From NCBI GenBank assembly GCA_023336765.1, contig JAMBLL010000328.1, positions 1 to 5,025 on the forward strand: DNA of 5,025 nucleotides. The letters are read 5' to 3'. Position 1 is the stretch's first letter; each line of letters begins with the position of its first letter. The notes under the pieces were generated by a model. The model was not told the origin of the DNA, ran no database searches, and was given only the letters and a program-made list of their open reading frames with translations. The stretch comes from Actinomycetes bacterium. GTDB lineage: Bacteria > Actinomycetota > Acidimicrobiia > Spongiisociales > UBA5794. This document shows, in pieces, positions 1 through 5,025 of this stretch. The translations under genes were made by a program, and so were the position numbers.

Positions 1-5
1 AGCGT

Positions 6-12
6 AAGGTGA
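6..12 (+). promoter_or_regulatory. Ribosome binding site of the Rieske-ThDP gene
   Basis: AAGGTGA resembles a Shine-Dalgarno and lies 4 nt before the ATG at 17 and 10 nt before a second in-frame ATG at 23. The spacing is slightly short for the first and slightly long for the second, so either start is possible; they differ by only two residues. The same bases hold possible stop codons (TAA at 5-7, TGA at 10-12) that could end an upstream gene, which would make this gene a distal member of an operon. The window begins too close to tell. Confidence 0.5.
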
Positions 13-16
13 CCAG

Positions 17-1960
17 ATGGACATGACCAACAACGATGAACTGACCTGGTTCGATGTGGGTCCGGCCGACATGCTTGCGAACGACGAGGTCACCGTGGTC
101 CGCGCTGGTCATCACGCCGTAGCACTTTCGAGAACAGCCCAGGGGTGGGGAGCGATAGCGAACAGATGCCCCCACCAGGGCGGACCCCTCGGCGAGGGCA
201 TGATCGAGGGGTGCTGGCTGATCTGCCCCTGGCATGGCTGGGAATACGATCCAAAGACCGGTGAGACGCCTGGACCGTTCGATGACAGAGTGCCGTCTTT
301 CGCTGTCGAACTCAGAGACGACAGGGTATTCGTCGGTGTCATCGAGCCTGAGGAGCACGAAACCACGCTGATGACACAACTCGTCGACCGACTTGTAGCC
401 GGCGGCATCGACACGGTCTTTGGCATGGTCGGTCATTCCAACCTCGGATTCGCTGATGCACTCCGAAACGCGGAGAAATCTGGCGACATACGCTTCATCG
501 GCATCCGCCACGAGGGCGCGGCCGCTTTCGCCGCATCCGCGTACGGCAAGCTCACAGGTCGCCCCGCCGTGTGCTTTGCGATCGCGGGCCCTGGTGCCAC
601 CAACCTCTATACCGGCATGTGGGATGCCAAGATCTCGAACACCCCCCTGCTGGCCATTACAGGACAGATTCCCACCAAGAATCTTGGCACGAGGGCGTTC
701 CAGGAAGTACCGCTTGTCAAGGCACTGGGGCCGGCAGCGGGTTGGTCCAAGCGTCTCTCCGCAAGCGACACCTCGAAGGTCGCAACAGACATGATCAGCT
801 TCGCCACGACACAGCACGACGTAGCGCATCTCGTGATACCCGACGACGTTCAGACCCTCCCACCCGCAACCGATGCGCCTCCAGCTACAGCTGCGGCACC
901 CAATCGGCTACTCCTGACGGCCTCGGACACCGCCAAGATCGCTGACCTGATCCGGAGGTCTGAGAATCCCCTCTTCGTGGTAGGAAAGGGCGGAACGCGA
1001 GCATCGGGCGAGATCATGGCGCTCGCCGAATGGGTAGATGCGGCGGTCGCCACGACCTTCCCCGCCAAGGGGTGCATCCCGGAGGATCACCCGCTCGCCA
1101 CCGGCGTGCTCGGCAGGTCTGGAACCCCGGTATCTGCCGCAATGCAAACCCGGTCCGACCTCATCGTGCTATTCGGTACCGGCATGGCTCCTCACACAGG
1201 TATCACAGAGAAGCGGCCGGTCGTACGGATCGACACCGACGCTCTCGCTCAGTTACGCAACACCCACAACGTTGCAGTGTTCGCCATGGCCGATGCTGGC
1301 GCCGCGGCAGAAGCGCTCGTACGGGAATGCACGGAGGCCGATCGGCCTGAGCTGCGGAATTATCTCGCCGATCGATGGTCGTGGTGGCGTGAGCGGAAGC
1401 GTCAACGTCGTCACATCGACGTTGACGGTCGTCTCACGAGCGCTGCGGTTTTCCATCAGCTCAAGCAATCGATTCCCCACGACGCCGTCGTTGCTCTCGA
1501 TGTCGGCAACACGACGTACTCATTTGGACGCTATTTCGAAGCAGACGGCCAAAGGGTCGTGATGAGCGGCTGGCTTGGTTCGATCGGGTACGCGTTGCCT
1601 GCATCCCTCGGAGCAGCACTCGCCTACCCGGACATGACGATCGTTGCAATAGCCGGTGACGGGGGCTTCGGACAATATGCCATGGAGCTCACAACGATCG
1701 CAAAGTACGGGCTCAACATCAAGGTCGTGCTCTTATCGAACGACGAACTTGGCAAGATCACAGCTGAACAGGAACTCGCGGGCACACATACCTGGGCGAC
1801 ATCGCTCAAGAACCCATCTTGGGCAGGCATGGCAACATCCCTGGGACTCTTCGGCACCAGGGTGACGACATCCGAGGAACTCGACAAGGGAATGCGCGAC
1901 CTCTTCGCACACGACGGCCCAGGCCTCCTCGAGATCCGCAGCTCCCGCCTCCAGTACTGA
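17..1960 (+). CDS. Rieske [2Fe-2S]-ThDP-dependent enzyme fusion (pyruvate oxidase/acetolactate synthase-like)
   Basis: This 647-residue cytoplasmic protein (no signal peptide or membrane segment) has a ferredoxin-type Rieske domain at about residues 10-110. Its cluster ligands are visible: CPHQGGPL (C51, H53) and CPWHGW (C70, H73). A full ThDP enzyme follows. The N-terminal pyrimidine-binding domain (about 116-280) has the activating glutamate E166 in RHEGAAAFAA, then AGPGATN and FQEV. The central domain spans about 303-430. The C-terminal diphosphate-binding domain (about 474-645) has GDGG at 547-550 and the metal-binding asparagine N575 in SNDELG, about 25 residues on, the usual spacing; the common NN is ND here. 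The ThDP part alone is near normal family length, so the Rieske domain is an addition. In this superfamily the substrate is usually a 2-oxo acid such as pyruvate. The fusion suggests electrons from an oxidised ThDP intermediate go to the iron-sulfur cluster, but this is inference; substrate, product and partner cannot be read from sequence. Acetolactate synthase proper is less likely given the Rieske domain. Confidence 0.93.
   Translation: MDMTNNDELTWFDVGPADMLANDEVTVVRAGHHAVALSRTAQGWGAIANRCPHQGGPLGEGMIEGCWLICPWHGWEYDPKTGETPGPFDDRVPSFAVELRDDRVFVGVIEPEEHETTLMTQLVDRLVAGGIDTVFGMVGHSNLGFADALRNAEKSGDIRFIGIRHEGAAAFAASAYGKLTGRPAVCFAIAGPGATNLYTGMWDAKISNTPLLAITGQIPTKNLGTRAFQEVPLVKALGPAAGWSKRLSASDTSKVATDMISFATTQHDVAHLVIPDDVQTLPPATDAPPATAAAPNRLLLTASDTAKIADLIRRSENPLFVVGKGGTRASGEIMALAEWVDAAVATTFPAKGCIPEDHPLATGVLGRSGTPVSAAMQTRSDLIVLFGTGMAPHTGITEKRPVVRIDTDALAQLRNTHNVAVFAMADAGAAAEALVRECTEADRPELRNYLADRWSWWRERKRQRRHIDVDGRLTSAAVFHQLKQSIPHDAVVALDVGNTTYSFGRYFEADGQRVVMSGWLGSIGYALPASLGAALAYPDMTIVAIAGDGGFGQYAMELTTIAKYGLNIKVVLLSNDELGKITAEQELAGTHTWATSLKNPSWAGMATSLGLFGTRVTTSEELDKGMRDLFAHDGPGLLEIRSSRLQY
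1400..1427. repeat. 11-bp inverted repeat inside the ThDP gene
   Basis: CGTCAACGTCG (1400-1410) and CGACGTTGACG (1417-1427) are perfect reverse complements separated by 6 nt (TCACAT). They lie in the codons for the basic stretch KRQRRHIDVDGR, the linker before the C-terminal ThDP domain. The transcript could form a stable stem here. Arg, Val and Asp codons (CGT, GTT, GAC) make such symmetry easy by chance, so function is doubtful. Confidence 0.5.
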
Positions 1961-1961
1961 C

Positions 1962-2023
1962 CATTGGGACTTTGGCGTCCAGCGGCGCAATATATTGCGC
2001 CGCTGGACGCCAAAGTCCCAATG
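1962..2023. repeat. 62-bp perfect palindrome, intergenic repeat copy 1
   Basis: The 31-nt left arm (1962-1992) is exactly complementary to the right arm (1993-2023), with no mismatch and no spacer; the centre is CAATA|TATTG. It begins 2 nt after the stop codon of the Rieske-ThDP gene. As RNA it would fold into one very long hairpin, with the AT-rich centre forming the loop, and it could end transcription of that gene, although no run of T follows on either side. As DNA it could extrude as a cruciform or bind a dimeric protein. The inner part recurs at 4996-5025, so this is a dispersed element and not a one-off terminator. I see no target-site duplication or transposase. The element resembles REP/palindromic intergenic repeats in kind; I do not recognise the family. 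Confidence 0.95.
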
Positions 2024-2067
2024 CGCGAGCTGGGCTGGAGTCTGCATGGGGAGGATTCCCGATAGGC

Positions 2068-2106
2068 ATGGATGTGCGGATGACATACGGTCACAGAGAT
2101 GGATGT
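2068..2106 (+). repeat. Direct repeat ATGGATGT upstream of the hydrolase gene
   Basis: ATGGATGT occurs at 2068-2075 and again at 2099-2106, 31 bp apart (close to three helical turns), in the leader of the SGNH hydrolase gene. The spacing would place both copies on the same face of DNA, as expected for a tandem regulator site. Two 8-mers are weak evidence and no regulator is implied by the sequence. Confidence 0.3.
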
Positions 2107-2109
2107 ATC
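2081..2109 (+). promoter_or_regulatory. Possible promoter of the hydrolase gene
   Basis: TGACAT (2081-2086) and TGTATC (2104-2109) are separated by 17 bp and could serve as -35 and -10 elements, giving a leader of roughly 15-20 nt before the ATG at 2132. The -10 match is poor. The placement fits a gene needing its own promoter downstream of the long palindrome. This is a guess from spacing only. Confidence 0.25.
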
Positions 2110-2120
2110 GACTTGAATCG

Positions 2121-2127
2121 AAGGAGG
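2121..2127 (+). promoter_or_regulatory. Strong Shine-Dalgarno of the SGNH hydrolase gene
   Basis: AAGGAGG lies 4 nt before the ATG at 2132. It fixes the start and gives a normal signal peptide n-region (MRHLKR); later in-frame ATGs (residues 10, 12 and 14) would remove those basic residues. Confidence 0.85.
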
Positions 2128-2131
2128 AACG

Positions 2132-3022
2132 ATGCGACATCTCAAACGAATCTGGGTCATGACCATGACAATGGCCCTGGTGGTCGGATTCACGTCCGCG
2201 GCATACGCAACCCAGACGGACCTTGTCCCGGGAAACCCCGTGTATCTCACACTTGGTGACTCCTGGGGATACGGCCAGGGTGCTACCGATCCGGCAACGT
2301 CGGGATACGCAGCAGTACTTGCTGGCACGCTCGCCGAGGATCTGGACTGCTCGCCAGCACAATCGGAGAACGCTGTCGATGGGTGCAAACATCTACAGCA
2401 TCTCAACCTTGCACGAGGAGCGACAGAGACATTACCTGGTGTCACGGCACCGATCGTGGCCTCGGAACAACTCCCGGTGGCGATCCCGATGATCGAAGCC
2501 CGCAACGGAGATATGAACCCGGCCAACGATATTGAAGCGATCACACTCCACGTCGGCGGCAACGATGTGACTGGTCCGATCCAGGCCGCGTGTATCGACG
2601 GAATCGACCCAACATGCGTCGCAGTGTGGATGACGGAGATGGCAGTGTTCGAGGCTGACCTACAGGCGGTCGTTGCGCCGCTGCGATCCGCTGCAGGCGA
2701 TGAGACGCCGATCGTGCTTGGCACCTATGACAATCCGGTTGCGACCTGCTGGCTCTTTGACGCCTTTGGGCCAGAGGCGGTGTTCCTCGGCGCCATGTTG
2801 CTCGAAGGTTCTCCTGGGTTCGTCGACGGGCAACTGGGCGTTCACCTCGATGGCATACACGAGGTCGTGCGGAGAGTGGCTTCCGCGAACGGTGCGCAGG
2901 TAGCGGAGTCGTTCGGCACACTCGATCCAGGAGACTTTGTCGGTGGCTCCGACTGTCTCCACATCAGAGATTCCGGACACCAGAAGGTAGCGGCAACGTT
3001 CGCAACGATCCTCGAGGACTAA
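2132..3022 (+). CDS. Secreted SGNH/GDSL-family esterase or lipase
   Basis: The 296-residue precursor starts with a typical Sec signal peptide: basic MRHLKR, a hydrophobic core to about residue 22, and an AYA|T cleavage site after residue 26. The mature part shows the SGNH blocks in order: GDSW with nucleophile S44; G96 in LARGAT; GGND at 142-145 with N144; and D274-x-x-H277 in SDCLH near the C-terminus. S44, H277 and D274 would form the triad, with G96 and N144 in the oxyanion hole. Such enzymes hydrolyse ester bonds in lipids, acylated sugars or other acyl esters; the substrate is not predictable here. Six cysteines (73, 85, 154, 162, 206, 275) could form three disulfides, the arrangement known from secreted actinobacterial SGNH lipases, and they fit export. 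No cell-wall anchor, lipobox or C-terminal membrane segment is seen, so it is probably released. The gene stands alone between the palindrome and a terminator hairpin. Confidence 0.93.
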   Translation: MRHLKRIWVMTMTMALVVGFTSAAYATQTDLVPGNPVYLTLGDSWGYGQGATDPATSGYAAVLAGTLAEDLDCSPAQSENAVDGCKHLQHLNLARGATETLPGVTAPIVASEQLPVAIPMIEARNGDMNPANDIEAITLHVGGNDVTGPIQAACIDGIDPTCVAVWMTEMAVFEADLQAVVAPLRSAAGDETPIVLGTYDNPVATCWLFDAFGPEAVFLGAMLLEGSPGFVDGQLGVHLDGIHEVVRRVASANGAQVAESFGTLDPGDFVGGSDCLHIRDSGHQKVAATFATILED

Positions 3023-3040
3023 CACCCGCCACTGACCATC

Positions 3041-3079
3041 ACGAGGAAGGGCCCCGCTTCATGCGGAGCCCTTCCTCGT
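3041..3079. terminator. Bidirectional hairpin terminator between convergent genes
   Basis: The arms 3041-3057 and 3063-3079 pair at 16 of 17 positions (one C-A mismatch, 3053 with 3067) around the 5-nt loop TTCAT. The hairpin starts 18 nt after the hydrolase stop (3022) and lies 29 nt past the response-regulator stop (3109) on the other strand, so it can serve both. No U-run follows on either side; the function is inferred from stem strength and position. A smaller stem (GGCCG, 5-nt loop, CGGCC) follows at 3081-3095 and would be met first by transcripts from the response-regulator side. Confidence 0.85.
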
Positions 3080-3108
3080 CGGCCGAGATACGGCCAATGA
3101 TTCGGTTA

Positions 3109-3765
3109 TCAGTCGCTGCCGGTGTTTCGCCCTCTGGATGGGTCCACCAGACCAGTTTCGTACGCCATGAACGACAGCTCGGAACGGGTCGCCACACCGA
3201 GCTTCTCGAAGATATGGGACATGTGACTTTCGAGAGTCTTCACCCTCATCCCGAGCTTTGATGCACTCTCGCGGTACGTGTACCCACGAGCGATGAGGAG
3301 CACGACCTCGCGTTCTCTCGGCGTGAGGCCTTCGATCATGCTGACCTGCTCCATCGCTGAATCGATATCAAGGAGATGCCCAGCGACCTCCCGCGAGATC
3401 GGCGTACCGCCGTTCATCACCTCACGGATGATCGCGGGGAGCTCCTCCCCCGGGGTTGACTTCGTGATGTATCCGTCAACGCCCGCTGCGAGAAGCGACG
3501 CTACATCGCCGCGCGATGTTGACACGGTGAAGGCGATGCACTTGATGTTGGGAGCTACCTCCTTGACGGCTGAGACGATCCTGGCTCCACCCTTCGGTAC
3601 ATCGAGGTGCACGTCGATTAAGGCAACATCGGGCTTGGTCCCGAGGATTCCCTCGATCGCATCAACCACATTGCTGGCCTCACCTGCGATCTCGAATTCT
3701 GTGAGGAACGAGCGTGAGCCGAGGCGCACGGTGTCATGATCATCGACGAGATACACGGATATCAC
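3109..3765 (-). CDS. NarL/FixJ-family response regulator (REC + LuxR-type HTH)
   Basis: This 218-residue cytoplasmic DNA-binding regulator has an N-terminal receiver domain (about 1-118). Its acidic pair D8-D9 is in VDDHD, the phosphorylation site is D51 in ALIDVHL, and T80 and K102 (ITKS) are the switch residues. A LuxR-type helix-turn-helix follows (about 147-200), opening with LTPREREVV and ending with IFEKLGVATRSEL. All receiver key residues are present, so it should be phosphorylated by the kinase encoded just upstream. The start is GTG at 3763-3765, preceded by a purine-rich AGGGGG inside the last kinase codons; the kinase stop is 4 bp away, so the two genes are probably translationally coupled. 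A later GTG (V4) is possible but would remove part of the first strand. The gene ends with tandem in-frame stops (TGA then TAA). Target genes are unknown; regulators of this class often bind direct or inverted repeats and control nearby genes. Confidence 0.95.
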   Translation of the reverse strand: MISVYLVDDHDTVRLGSRSFLTEFEIAGEASNVVDAIEGILGTKPDVALIDVHLDVPKGGARIVSAVKEVAPNIKCIAFTVSTSRGDVASLLAAGVDGYITKSTPGEELPAIIREVMNGGTPISREVAGHLLDIDSAMEQVSMIEGLTPREREVVLLIARGYTYRESASKLGMRVKTLESHMSHIFEKLGVATRSELSFMAYETGLVDPSRGRNTGSD

Positions 3766-3769
3766 CTGT

Positions 3770-4900
3770 TCACACCCCCTTCGGTACGGACATCTCGACT
3801 TCTGTCCCGAACTCGGGTGAGGAGTGGATCAGGGCAGTGCCACCGATCGTCTCAAGGCGACGGATGATGGAGTTCTCGATGCCGAAACCATCGGTGGACG
3901 TAGCGAAGTCGAAGCCTTTGCCCTTGTCGCGAACGAACACGGTCACGGTGTCGATCTCACCGCTGCAGTAGACAAGGATCAGATCTGATCCTGAGTGCTT
4001 GGCTGCGTTGATCATTGCTTCCCTCGTGGCCTCAACAAGTCCCGAAAGCCCAACCGTCATCTCTGTGTCATACGAACACACCATGTCTATTTCGATCCCG
4101 TAGAGGTCCTCTACGTCATCGCGTGCAGCCAGCATCGCTGTGACGAAGGGATTCTCGTGCTCGGAACGGAGCGAGTAGATGGTCTTGCGAAGCTCACGTT
4201 CTTGTTGGCGAGCGATAAAGGAGACCTGGACTGGGTCATCTGGTACGACGCGAATCGCGTGCAGCGTTTGGAGCACTGAGTCGTGGAGTTGGTCAGCAAG
4301 CGCTAACTGTTCGTCGTGTTGGATCTGGCGCTGCGTCACTATGGCGAGCTTCTTGTTCGCTGCCCTACGAAGGAAGTCTCTCTCCCGGATCAAGTCGAAG
4401 CCAAAACCAATGATCACTGCGTAGACGAAGAACACGACGGCTCCGACCTGGTCTGGCGTGGTGTAGGAACCCGCGATTTCCATTCCGATCCACTGGTTGA
4501 GGAACAGGACCACCGAGGCACCGATCGTCCACCGCATATCGGATGCGTAGGCGACCACAGCCAACCATGAGATGGGAAATCCCCCATGGAGCAGGCTCTC
4601 TGACCCTGCGTAATAGGAAGCGTTGGCAACAAGGAGAACCACAATGCCATCAGCGATGACGAACGCCGCGCTCTTGACTCGCCGCTGGTCCCTGGAAATC
4701 CAAAAGGTGAATATCGTCCACAGAAGGCTTCCGAACAGCATCGCCATCAGGATCGACAGATTCGGCGCCGATGTTGTTGCCAACGAAGAGACCACAAGCA
4801 GCAGGAGCCACACCCAGCCCAGAATGCGGAACGCAAGGACGATCTTGAGCAAGATGTTCTCTATCGGCTCGATCGCGGTCTCAACAGGCAAGTCCTGCAT
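3770..4900 (-). CDS. Six-pass membrane sensor histidine kinase (HisKA_3 type)
   Basis: The 376-residue protein has about six hydrophobic segments (near residues 17-40, 47-68, 78-97, 107-120, 123-140 and 152-170) with only short loops, so there is no large external sensor domain; the stimulus is probably sensed in or at the membrane. A charged linker (RERDFLRRAANKK) leads to the dimerisation/phosphoacceptor helix with H206 in DQLHDSVLQTL and then RQQERELRKT. The ATPase domain has an N-box (E294, N298 in REAMINAAKHSG), a G1 box (D325, G327, G329 in RDKGKGF) and GFGIENS (338-344), ending in a normal C-terminal strand (FGTEVEMSVP). All catalytic residues seem present. The H-box and QERELR pattern recall a kinase group of actinobacteria, often linked to LuxR-type regulators; this is from memory, not a search. 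The start ATG at 4898-4900 has an AGGA 7 nt upstream. It is the first gene of a two-gene operon with the response regulator. The signal is unknown. Confidence 0.94.
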   Translation of the reverse strand: MQDLPVETAIEPIENILLKIVLAFRILGWVWLLLLVVSSLATTSAPNLSILMAMLFGSLLWTIFTFWISRDQRRVKSAAFVIADGIVVLLVANASYYAGSESLLHGGFPISWLAVVAYASDMRWTIGASVVLFLNQWIGMEIAGSYTTPDQVGAVVFFVYAVIIGFGFDLIRERDFLRRAANKKLAIVTQRQIQHDEQLALADQLHDSVLQTLHAIRVVPDDPVQVSFIARQQERELRKTIYSLRSEHENPFVTAMLAARDDVEDLYGIEIDMVCSYDTEMTVGLSGLVEATREAMINAAKHSGSDLILVYCSGEIDTVTVFVRDKGKGFDFATSTDGFGIENSIIRRLETIGGTALIHSSPEFGTEVEMSVPKGV

Positions 4901-4907
4901 GATCTCA

Positions 4908-4911
4908 TCCT
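4908..4911 (-). promoter_or_regulatory. Ribosome binding site of the kinase gene
   Basis: On the minus strand AGGA lies 7 nt before the ATG at 4898-4900, a normal distance that supports this start. No convincing -35/-10 pair is seen in 4912-4995; a TGTATC on the minus strand (4950-4955) is the best -10-like match and lacks a good -35 partner. Confidence 0.65.
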
Positions 4912-4953
4912 ACGCGAACAAAACGCTGCGCGCCATGGGGGACATCCCCGATA

Positions 4954-4970
4954 CACGGCGCTGTGCCGTG
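4954..4970. promoter_or_regulatory. Small inverted repeat upstream of the kinase operon
   Basis: CACGGC (4954-4959) and GCCGTG (4965-4970) are perfect reverse complements around 5 nt. They lie 54-70 bp upstream of the kinase start, where an operator or leader hairpin could be. Short GC-rich stems of this size are common by chance, so the role is uncertain. Confidence 0.3.
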
Positions 4971-4995
4971 GCATGGCCAACAAGTGGGCTCAGGG

Positions 4996-5025
4996 CTTTG
5001 GCGTCCAGCGGCGCAACATATTGCG
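4996..5025. repeat. Intergenic palindromic repeat copy 2 (cut by the window edge)
   Basis: These last 30 bases match 1970-1999 of the 62-bp palindrome at 29 of 30 positions; the one change is C5017 for T1991. It covers the left arm from CTTTGG inward, the centre, and the first bases of the right arm; the rest lies beyond the window. The changed base falls in the four central nucleotides, which would be the hairpin loop, so the stem is untouched. Outside the shared core the flanks diverge (AGGG before the C, against GGGA in copy 1). It lies about 95 bp upstream of the kinase start, in a gap with no coding sequence, and may end transcription of whatever lies beyond. Confidence 0.9.

Noticed and set aside
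1962..2023. Palindrome as a coding segment: both strands can be read through it to give the same peptide (TLASSGAIYCAAG)
   Set aside because: Identical peptides on both strands are a necessary result of perfect symmetry, not evidence of coding.
1962..2023. Palindrome as a complete insertion sequence or MITE
   Set aside because: No target-site duplication is visible at its edges and there is no transposase or internal region between the arms. A mobile origin elsewhere in the genome is not excluded.
2068..2259. Possible small plus-strand gene starting MDVRMTYGHRDG before the hydrolase
   Set aside because: It lacks a well-placed Shine-Dalgarno, overlaps the hydrolase signal peptide region in another frame, and has a low-complexity His/Gly/Arg composition. 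The strong AAGGAGG belongs to the hydrolase ATG at 2132.
1624..2724. Long open frame on the minus strand (366 codons) running under the ThDP gene end, the palindrome and the hydrolase gene
   Set aside because: It is antisense to two well-supported genes and crosses the intergenic palindrome. Its translation is rich in Ser, Arg and Pro with no recognisable domain, as expected for a shadow frame in GC-rich DNA.
3278..3739. Plus-strand open frame of 153 codons opposite the response regulator
   Set aside because: It is the complement of a complete response-regulator gene with all receiver and HTH residues, and shows no domain of its own.
4099..4115. 17-bp near-palindrome (8-bp arms, 1-nt centre) within the kinase gene
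   Set aside because: It lies in codons for DVEDLYG in a well-conserved gene, and symmetry of GTAGAG/CTCTAC type arises easily there. No regulatory context supports it.

Overview
The window reads as a piece of a moderately GC-rich bacterial chromosome, most likely from an actinobacterium. This is an inference. It rests on a secreted SGNH esterase/lipase with six cysteines, a sensor kinase whose H-box and following helix (HDSVLQTL, then QQERELR) resemble a group I know from actinobacteria, and the general codon bias. No rRNA, tRNA or other taxonomic marker is present, so the placement is tentative.

Layout. At 17-1960 (+) is a large enzyme made of an N-terminal Rieske [2Fe-2S] domain fused to a complete three-domain thiamine-diphosphate (ThDP) enzyme of the pyruvate oxidase/acetolactate synthase type. 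One base after its stop lies a perfect, spacerless 62-bp palindrome (1962-2023). At 2132-3022 (+), behind a strong Shine-Dalgarno, is a secreted SGNH-family hydrolase with a clear signal peptide. A long hairpin (3041-3079) sits in the 86-bp gap between this gene and the convergent gene after it, and probably terminates transcription from both sides. The right half carries a two-component system on the minus strand: a six-pass membrane histidine kinase (4900 down to 3770) followed, after 4 bp, by a NarL/LuxR-type response regulator (3765 down to 3109, GTG start). The last 30 bases (4996-5025) are a second copy of the long palindrome, cut by the window edge.

How the parts relate. The kinase and regulator clearly form one unit. 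Nothing in the sequence ties them to the hydrolase or to the Rieske-ThDP enzyme, and the palindrome and the terminator hairpin appear to isolate the three transcription units. The signals most worth a second look are the repeated long palindrome (two intergenic copies, 29/30 identical over the visible part, with the only difference in the predicted hairpin loop) and the Rieske-ThDP fusion, which suggests a ThDP enzyme that passes electrons to a built-in iron-sulfur cluster. I see no CRISPR array, insertion sequence, tRNA or phage gene.
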